Shown one piece after another: positions 59,290 through 64,000 of a stretch of DNA of 64,000 nucleotides. The translations under genes and the position numbers were made by a program. The DNA is from an uncultured Acidimicrobiales bacterium (GTDB taxonomy: Bacteria > Actinomycetota > Acidimicrobiia > Acidimicrobiales > SZUA-35). Every line of letters begins with the position of its first letter. Position 1 is the stretch's first letter. Location: NCBI GenBank assembly GCA_937922785.1, contig CALAJQ010000008.1:62001-126000 (forward strand), read 5' to 3'. Below the pieces are notes generated by a model. That model saw only the letters and a list, made by a program, of their open reading frames with translations. It had not been told where the DNA came from and searched no databases.

Positions 59290-60483
59290 CTATGCCTCGG
59301 TTTTTGCGCCGAAGCGTTTGGCCCAAGTGGAATCACGAGCACCATCGCGTTCTTCATAATCCGCAAGAGCTTCGGCCAGAGTCGGGTTGAAGTTGGCTTC
59401 CTTATCGTTTGCTAGCGCCGTCAAACGCATCGTGTACCAGGCGGTCACGCCTCCCGGTGGTGTGGTGTCGAAGCTGGGGAATTCGGGATCGCCTTCAGAA
59501 GTAAGCCACGTGGCGGCCAAGTCCGGATCGATCACCAAAGCGCGGGCAAGGCCAACCAAATCGGTCGCGCCGCCAGCTACGGCGTCAGAGGCTTGCTGCC
59601 TCGTTTTGAATCCACCCGTTGTCATGAGCGGAGTGTTGGTGACTGCCCGAGCACGGCGCACAAAATCAACAAAGTAGGGCCCTGAAGACCTGCGATCGGT
59701 GCTGGCGGCTGCGCCCGGGAAGTAGGTGCCGCCGCTGATGTCAACTAGGTCGACGCTGGTTGCGTCTAGCAACTCGATTACCCCAAGCGAGTCCTCCTCT
59801 GTCAGCCCGCCTTCCAGCTGGTCTGTCGAGTTGATCTTCACCCCAATGGCGAATTCGGATCCAACCTCTTGTCGAACAGCGTTCACAATTTCGATGAGAA
59901 CCTGAGACCTTGCTTCGCACGAGCCGCCGTAGCGATCCTGGCGCCGGTTAAACAGTGGAGACAGGAACTGGCTAAGCAGGAACCCGTGCCCCGCATGGAT
60001 CTGCACTCCACTGAACCCTGCACGCAGCGCCTTGCTTGCTGCGGACGCATAAGCGTTCGGCAGCTGCTGGATCTCATCAGTTGAAAGAGCCCGGCAGGAA
60101 AGTCCTTCGACGTCCAAAGCCGTTGGGCCCGCGGGGTTAGAAATGGGGCCGTGCGCCAAAGCTCCGGCGTGGCCAAGTTGGGGCCAGATGTGGGAGCCAT
60201 CGGTTTCGCCCGCCTTGGCCAGCTTTGCCAGGCCAGCTTCGTCGGCCAAGTGGTCTAGGACGAGATTGCCAGGCTTCTCTGGAAACCGATGGTCAACTTG
60301 AACCTCGCCGATAATTGACAGGGCAACTTGACCTTCGGTCCATCGTTGGTACAAGCGAATCTGTTGCGGAGTAACCGCTCCAGCGCCGTCGCCGAGAGAG
60401 TCAGACATTGCAGCTTTGACAAGACGGTTCTTCAGTATCAGCCCACAGGGAAGCTCAAGCGGGGATCCTAGCGATTCACTCAT
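59290..60483 (-). CDS. Old-yellow-enzyme-like NADH:flavin oxidoreductase
   Basis: 397 residues from ATG 60483 (MSESLGSP). The longer frame upstream is anti-structured and overlaps the neighbouring gene. FMN TIM barrel: LKNRLVKAAMSDSLGD, WPQLGHAGALAH, GFSGVQIHAGHGFLLSQFLS, PLFNRRQDRYGG, VDISGGTYFPGA and LVGLARALVIDPDLA. The H-x-x-H/N active-site pattern is IHAGHG. No 4Fe-4S domain, so a single-domain ene-reductase. Overlaps the upstream gene by 8 bp. Confidence 0.93.
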   Translation of the reverse strand: MSESLGSPLELPCGLILKNRLVKAAMSDSLGDGAGAVTPQQIRLYQRWTEGQVALSIIGEVQVDHRFPEKPGNLVLDHLADEAGLAKLAKAGETDGSHIWPQLGHAGALAHGPISNPAGPTALDVEGLSCRALSTDEIQQLPNAYASAASKALRAGFSGVQIHAGHGFLLSQFLSPLFNRRQDRYGGSCEARSQVLIEIVNAVRQEVGSEFAIGVKINSTDQLEGGLTEEDSLGVIELLDATSVDLVDISGGTYFPGAAASTDRRSSGPYFVDFVRRARAVTNTPLMTTGGFKTRQQASDAVAGGATDLVGLARALVIDPDLAATWLTSEGDPEFPSFDTTPPGGVTAWYTMRLTALANDKEANFNPTLAEALADYEERDGARDSTWAKRFGAKTEA

Positions 60484-60874
60484 CGGTGGCAGATTCGATA
60501 GCGGCGGCCAGACCTTCGGGGTCGGCAACGCTAACCCAAAGCGCTGAGTGCTTCTTTGTGCCGATGACCCTTGGGATCTTGTCAATGAATTCGATGCAAA
60601 GACCCGCTTTGTGGTTGGTGCCGAATGTGAGGCCGTCATCGGCGAAACTCAGGCGCAACCCAACTGCGGTGTACCAACGATGATCGGCGGTGACCAGTGT
60701 GTGGTCGATGTTACTTAGCGGCGTCTTAACTTTGACTCGTCCGTATTTGGCCAACATGTAACCATCGGTCGTAAGGCGGACACCGTCGGACTCTTTGACC
60801 CCAAGAGTCTTGAACAGCACCGACCATCGCTTGTCGAGCTTGTAAGGAAAGAACGATTCGGTGTCGGATGCCAT
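60476..60874 (-). CDS. Hypothetical PH-like small protein
   Basis: 132 residues. Beta-rich pattern (GVRLTTDGYMLAKYGRVKVK, LRLSFADDGLTFGTNHKAGL, HSALWVSVADPEGLAAAI) like a bacterial PH/GRAM domain; no motif of certain function. 9 bp after cydB, possibly in the same transcript. Confidence 0.6.
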   Translation of the reverse strand: MASDTESFFPYKLDKRWSVLFKTLGVKESDGVRLTTDGYMLAKYGRVKVKTPLSNIDHTLVTADHRWYTAVGLRLSFADDGLTFGTNHKAGLCIEFIDKIPRVIGTKKHSALWVSVADPEGLAAAIESATDE

Positions 60875-60883
60875 CGATGGAGC

Positions 60884-61915
60884 CTACGGCGACGGTTGGG
60901 GGGTTTCAGTTTGAGGGGCGCTGCCGACCTTGTTGGCATCGGCCAGGGTGAACAGATAGACCAGCGGCGGCACCACGAGTACTGCAGCGATCGCGGATGC
61001 AACCATAAGACCAACCAAGGTTGCTTGGGCGCCGGCCGCATCGTCAATGAGTAGCTCATCGATGAGGATCCACGGATACTGAGCCGCGCCCCACCCGGCC
61101 ACTACTAGCGCCACTGCGGCGGCGGCCGAGGCTCTCGCTCGGCGGTGCTGACGGATCCAGAGTTGGTGCATCGCAAGCAGGCCAGCAATTCCGGATCCGA
61201 GCACGAACGGCAGCCCCCGCCCTAGCAGCCCGTCCACCAAGGTGCGGTCGTCTATGAGGAGGACGGGAATTCCCGCTAGAACAATTCCACCGGCAATTAG
61301 GCCGCCTATCAGTGACTTGCGGCGCAACTCCTCTACGAGTGAGGTATAACCCAGCCTTTCAGCATCCGCCGTGAGAAGAACACCAGCCAAAAACGTGCAC
61401 GTTGAAACGGCCAGGAAACCGCCAAGCAAAGAGGTCGGATTAAGCCAAGACGTCCAGATGTCGCCGGTGCCTGAGGCCGGCACTCGGCCTGAAGCCACAC
61501 CGCCAGCGATGGTGCCAAGGAAGAACGGGGTAATCAGCGATGACGTGGCGAAGATTGCCCCAGAGATTCTGGCCCAATGCAACGTTGGTGCGAACTTTCG
61601 GAACGCGAAGCCCGCTCCGCGAGCCACGATTCCCAAGCCTGCTAACCAAAACGGGATTGCGAGCGTTCGCATAAGAGCGGCGAAGGCCGCCGGAAATCCG
61701 GTCCACAAAAAGACCAATATGAATATCAGCCAGACGTGGTTTGCTTCCCACACCGGGCCGACCGCGTGATCGATAAGGCGACGAGTGCTTGCACCTCGGC
61801 GGGCATCGCCCGCGGTCAGATCCCACACTCCGGATCCGAAGTCTGCGCCCCCAAAGACTGCATAAAGAATGACGGCCAGAAACATGACCGCAGCTACAAC
61901 GTCGGCGGCACTCAT
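60884..61915 (-). CDS. cydB: Cytochrome bd quinol oxidase subunit II
   Basis: 343 residues with eight to nine membrane helices. Starts MSAADVVAAVMFLAVILYAV, then FGGADFGSGVWDLTAG (the conserved GGADFGxGVWDL), NHVWLIFILVFLWTGFPAAF and RGAGFAFRKFAP. Forms the oxygen-reducing bd complex with CydA, whose gene overlaps by 4 bp. High-affinity terminal oxidase, plausible electron sink for hydrogenase under low oxygen. Confidence 0.95.
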   Translation of the reverse strand: MSAADVVAAVMFLAVILYAVFGGADFGSGVWDLTAGDARRGASTRRLIDHAVGPVWEANHVWLIFILVFLWTGFPAAFAALMRTLAIPFWLAGLGIVARGAGFAFRKFAPTLHWARISGAIFATSSLITPFFLGTIAGGVASGRVPASGTGDIWTSWLNPTSLLGGFLAVSTCTFLAGVLLTADAERLGYTSLVEELRRKSLIGGLIAGGIVLAGIPVLLIDDRTLVDGLLGRGLPFVLGSGIAGLLAMHQLWIRQHRRARASAAAAVALVVAGWGAAQYPWILIDELLIDDAAGAQATLVGLMVASAIAAVLVVPPLVYLFTLADANKVGSAPQTETPQPSP

Positions 61916-63321
61916 GTTGCGTTGACGCTTCGCGTTTGGTCCGGGTCCGCTGGCAACAAGTCCAGTTCGGGACCATAGGGACTAGCAAGATCTATCTCAC
62001 CCTCGCGCCAACGGCGGCTCATCGACTTGATCACCATCGTGGCGCCAACCGTCATGCCGCCATAGACCACAACCAGCACCGTCAGTGTTATCCAGATGTA
62101 GCCCGAATCGGTAACCGCGTCTTCGGTTCGCAGTAGGCCGTGGACAATCCAGGGTTGGCGTCCAACCTCGGTTGTGATCCATCCGGTTTCCATCGCTACG
62201 ATCGCGGCCGGCCCGGCCAGAATCAGCGCCCTCAAGAACCATTTTGAACCGAACAAATCTTCCGGGTGGCGACGCCATCTCCAAGCAGCCCATGCAATCA
62301 AGCCGACCAACGCCGAGCCAATTGCCACCATTGTCTGGAACGCTATGTGCACTATTCCAACCGGCGGTCGATCCTCTTCGGGTACCGAGTCCAAACCAAT
62401 TAGTTCCGCGTTGAAGTCATTGGTGGACATAAACGAAAGCAGCCCGTCGATGGGAACTTCAATTGCGCCGACCAGCTCTTCGCCATTCCAATAGCCGCCT
62501 AGTTCCAGGCGAGCGGCAGTGGTCGTTTCGGCCAGGCCTTCCATCGCCGCCAGCTTGATTGGTTGTTCAGTGGCCAAGCGTTGTCCGGCAAAGTGTCCGA
62601 CTACCGGCTGAAGGGGTGTTGCGACGGCGGCAAAGCACAACGGAACGATCAGGCCTAAGCGGTGCATGCGGTCGTGGCGGCCCCGAAGCCAGCCCATTGC
62701 ATAGATCGCTGCAACACAGAAGCCGACCACCATGACCGCTGCCAGGTACATGTGCAAAAACTGCAGTCCGGCGGCGGAGTTGAAGATGGCGGCCAGCGGG
62801 TCGATGTCGGTTGGGACTCCGTCAACCAATGTGAAACCGGCGGGCGCGTTCATCCAGGCGTTCACTGAGATCACCATGAACGAGCCAACCACGCCCGCGG
62901 CCATGATCGGGATCAGCATCATCGAGTGCAGGCGGCCTGGTAGACGTCCCCAGCCGTAAACGTAGATGCCAAGGAAGATGGCTTCGATGAAGAACGAGAT
63001 GCCCTCTAAGGCAAAGGCCAGTCCGATGACGTCGCCGTAGGTCTCCATCAGGCCCGGCCACAGCAGGCCCAACTCGAACGAAAGGATTGTGCCCGAGACC
63101 GCCCCGATCGCAAAGAGGACTCCAGCCACTTTTGACCACCGTTTTGCCAGCTCAAGAGCAATCTCGTCGCCCTTAAGGCCCTTGCGGTGCAGCACAAAGA
63201 TCATCGCCGGGAATACCATTCCGAAACACGCCAGAATGATGTGCCATCCAAGGGACAGCGCCATCTGATTGCGGGCAGGCAAAAGTGCGTCGGTCGCAAG
63301 CACGGCGGAGGTGAGTCCCAT
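61912..63321 (-). CDS. cydA: Cytochrome bd quinol oxidase subunit I
   Basis: 469 residues. GWHIILACFGMVFPAMIFVL (His ligand of the high-spin heme), FALEGISFFIEAIFLGIYVY, LQFLHMYLAAVMVVGF (heme b558 His), GRQPWIVHGLLRT (the conserved GRQPW segment). The periplasmic Q-loop is of the short type. The start is an ATG with no extended leader. CydDC is not in view. Confidence 0.96.
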   Translation of the reverse strand: MGLTSAVLATDALLPARNQMALSLGWHIILACFGMVFPAMIFVLHRKGLKGDEIALELAKRWSKVAGVLFAIGAVSGTILSFELGLLWPGLMETYGDVIGLAFALEGISFFIEAIFLGIYVYGWGRLPGRLHSMMLIPIMAAGVVGSFMVISVNAWMNAPAGFTLVDGVPTDIDPLAAIFNSAAGLQFLHMYLAAVMVVGFCVAAIYAMGWLRGRHDRMHRLGLIVPLCFAAVATPLQPVVGHFAGQRLATEQPIKLAAMEGLAETTTAARLELGGYWNGEELVGAIEVPIDGLLSFMSTNDFNAELIGLDSVPEEDRPPVGIVHIAFQTMVAIGSALVGLIAWAAWRWRRHPEDLFGSKWFLRALILAGPAAIVAMETGWITTEVGRQPWIVHGLLRTEDAVTDSGYIWITLTVLVVVYGGMTVGATMVIKSMSRRWREGEIDLASPYGPELDLLPADPDQTRSVNAT

Positions 63322-63389
63322 GTGTCAACCTTCCCATGTCACGTGCCCCAACCGTGACACCCAAGATGACGGTCGGTTGGCACATCTAC

Positions 63390-64000
63390 TTAGGCAAGAG
63401 TCATCTCCGGTTTGGGGGAGGCAGCGTTGGGTGAGCGCTCCGAACGTCTGCGGAAAGCTTCGGCAATCACCATTCCAAGAGGCGCCGACAGCCAAATGGA
63501 AAGCAGAAGCGAGACGGTTTCATAATTGCGTAGCAACGGCCCGGTCACTACCAACATCACTCGAAAGAGCCAGAAGGCACCCCACATCGCACCGGCGTAA
63601 CGGATTGACCAGACGCGGTGGGCTGCGGTGTCGCCCTTGCGAATTGTGGCGACGCTCATGATCGCCGAGCCGTATACGACTAGCGACATTGAGTAGAAAC
63701 CGAGCATCGCCAGGTTCCCGCCGTATTCGCTAACGGTGCCGTGCTGAGACGCCAGCACAACGGCAAAAAACGTTCCGGCTGTTACAGCAAAGAACGAGAC
63801 ACGTCCGAGCAGTCGGTGTCGTGCTCGGTCAGCCCCGAAGCCAGGCTTCCACAGTTGGAGGTGAAGCAGCACAAACGCAATCGAGTTGAAGAAGATGTGG
63901 GCGTAAAGCATGTTGGTTCGAGAGGCTGGACCGTTGGCAAAACGGTCATGGAACGCCACACCCCAGGACTGATGGTTTACATACCGGTCACCCCAAACTG
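63390..64000 (-). CDS. DUF2306-like polytopic membrane protein (5' end outside window)
   Basis: At least 189 residues. Four or five membrane helices (HIFFNSIAFVLLHLQLW, FFAVTAGTFFAVVLASQ, MLGFYSMSLVVYGSAIMSVA, GAMWGAFWLFRVMLVVTGPL, LLLSIWLSAPLGMVIAEAF) and a conserved-looking HRVWSIRYAGAMWGAFW. A GTG at 63959 could start it, but the frame stays open to the window edge (VWGDRYVNHQSWG), which reads like protein, so the true start is probably beyond 64000. DUF2306 members resemble heme-binding membrane proteins. Confidence 0.7.
   Translation of the reverse strand, partial: VWGDRYVNHQSWGVAFHDRFANGPASRTNMLYAHIFFNSIAFVLLHLQLWKPGFGADRARHRLLGRVSFFAVTAGTFFAVVLASQHGTVSEYGGNLAMLGFYSMSLVVYGSAIMSVATIRKGDTAAHRVWSIRYAGAMWGAFWLFRVMLVVTGPLLRNYETVSLLLSIWLSAPLGMVIAEAFRRRSERSPNAASPKPEMTLA

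Overview
The window looks like a chromosomal segment of a high-GC, aerobic, non-sporulating actinobacterium, most likely of the Acidimicrobiia (Ilumatobacter/Microthrixaceae-like). This is an inference from a group 1h (actinobacterial-type, high-affinity) [NiFe]-hydrogenase, a DUF222/HNH 13E12-type protein, an F420-dependent nitroreductase-like protein, many short-chain dehydrogenases, P450, Baeyer-Villiger and Rieske enzymes, frequent GTG/TTG starts and tightly overlapping operons. No rRNA, tRNA, CRISPR array, prophage or insertion sequence was recognised.

Region 1 (1-17.4 kb) is a hydrogenase locus. A truncated hypF and a CooC-like ATPase gene run rightward. They meet a leftward seven-gene operon encoding a His/Cys-rich winged-helix protein, a PadR regulator, a second CooC-like ATPase, HypC, a double-SIS protein, HypD and HypE. 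From a shared divergent promoter with a palindromic operator-like site, the structural operon runs rightward: hhyS, hhyL, a protease-like protein, a NifU-C-domain protein, an unknown, a HyaD-type endopeptidase, a TPR protein, an unknown, and a biotin-ligase-fold protein lacking the catalytic lysine. A cluster of five small single-pass membrane proteins plus a DUF1059 protein follows. hypA and hypB are not in view; the two CooC-like proteins may do the nickel-insertion job.

Region 2 (17.5-31.8 kb) holds a SsuABC/NMT1-type ABC importer with two permeases, a DUF4303 protein, P450, a flavin-barrel protein, a divergent HxlR/SDR pair, a 2OG-Fe(II) oxygenase, an aminoglycoside/choline-kinase-like protein, a TetR regulator with a perfect operator, an ABM monooxygenase, a decayed YceI remnant, an HNH protein, and an SDR/Rieske oxygenase pair.

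Region 3 (31.8-46.9 kb) carries the most unusual content: two probable selenoproteins. The first is a thioredoxin-like lipoprotein whose CxxC is encoded as UxxU by two in-frame TGA codons, at the end of a DUF1772/histidine kinase/response regulator operon. The second is a TlpA-like protein with a TPR region whose first active-site cysteine is a TGA. Each TGA site is followed, at bacterial-SECIS distance, by a short hairpin with GG in its apical loop. Nearby are a sigma factor and a membrane protein fusing an anti-sigma-like N-terminus to a thioredoxin domain (WCVPC), then a DUF4129/MoxR/DUF58 cluster flanked by a 19-bp exact direct repeat.

Region 4 (46.9-64 kb) contains SDR, lipoproteins, a TfoX-like protein, a Baeyer-Villiger monooxygenase, SRPBCC proteins with ArsR-type regulators, a WYL regulator, a DrrAB-type exporter, a TauD-like dioxygenase, an old-yellow-enzyme homologue, cytochrome bd oxidase (cydAB) and a membrane protein cut by the window end. 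A dispersed nested palindromic repeat occurs in two convergent intergenic regions here, and a copy sits in frame inside hypF.
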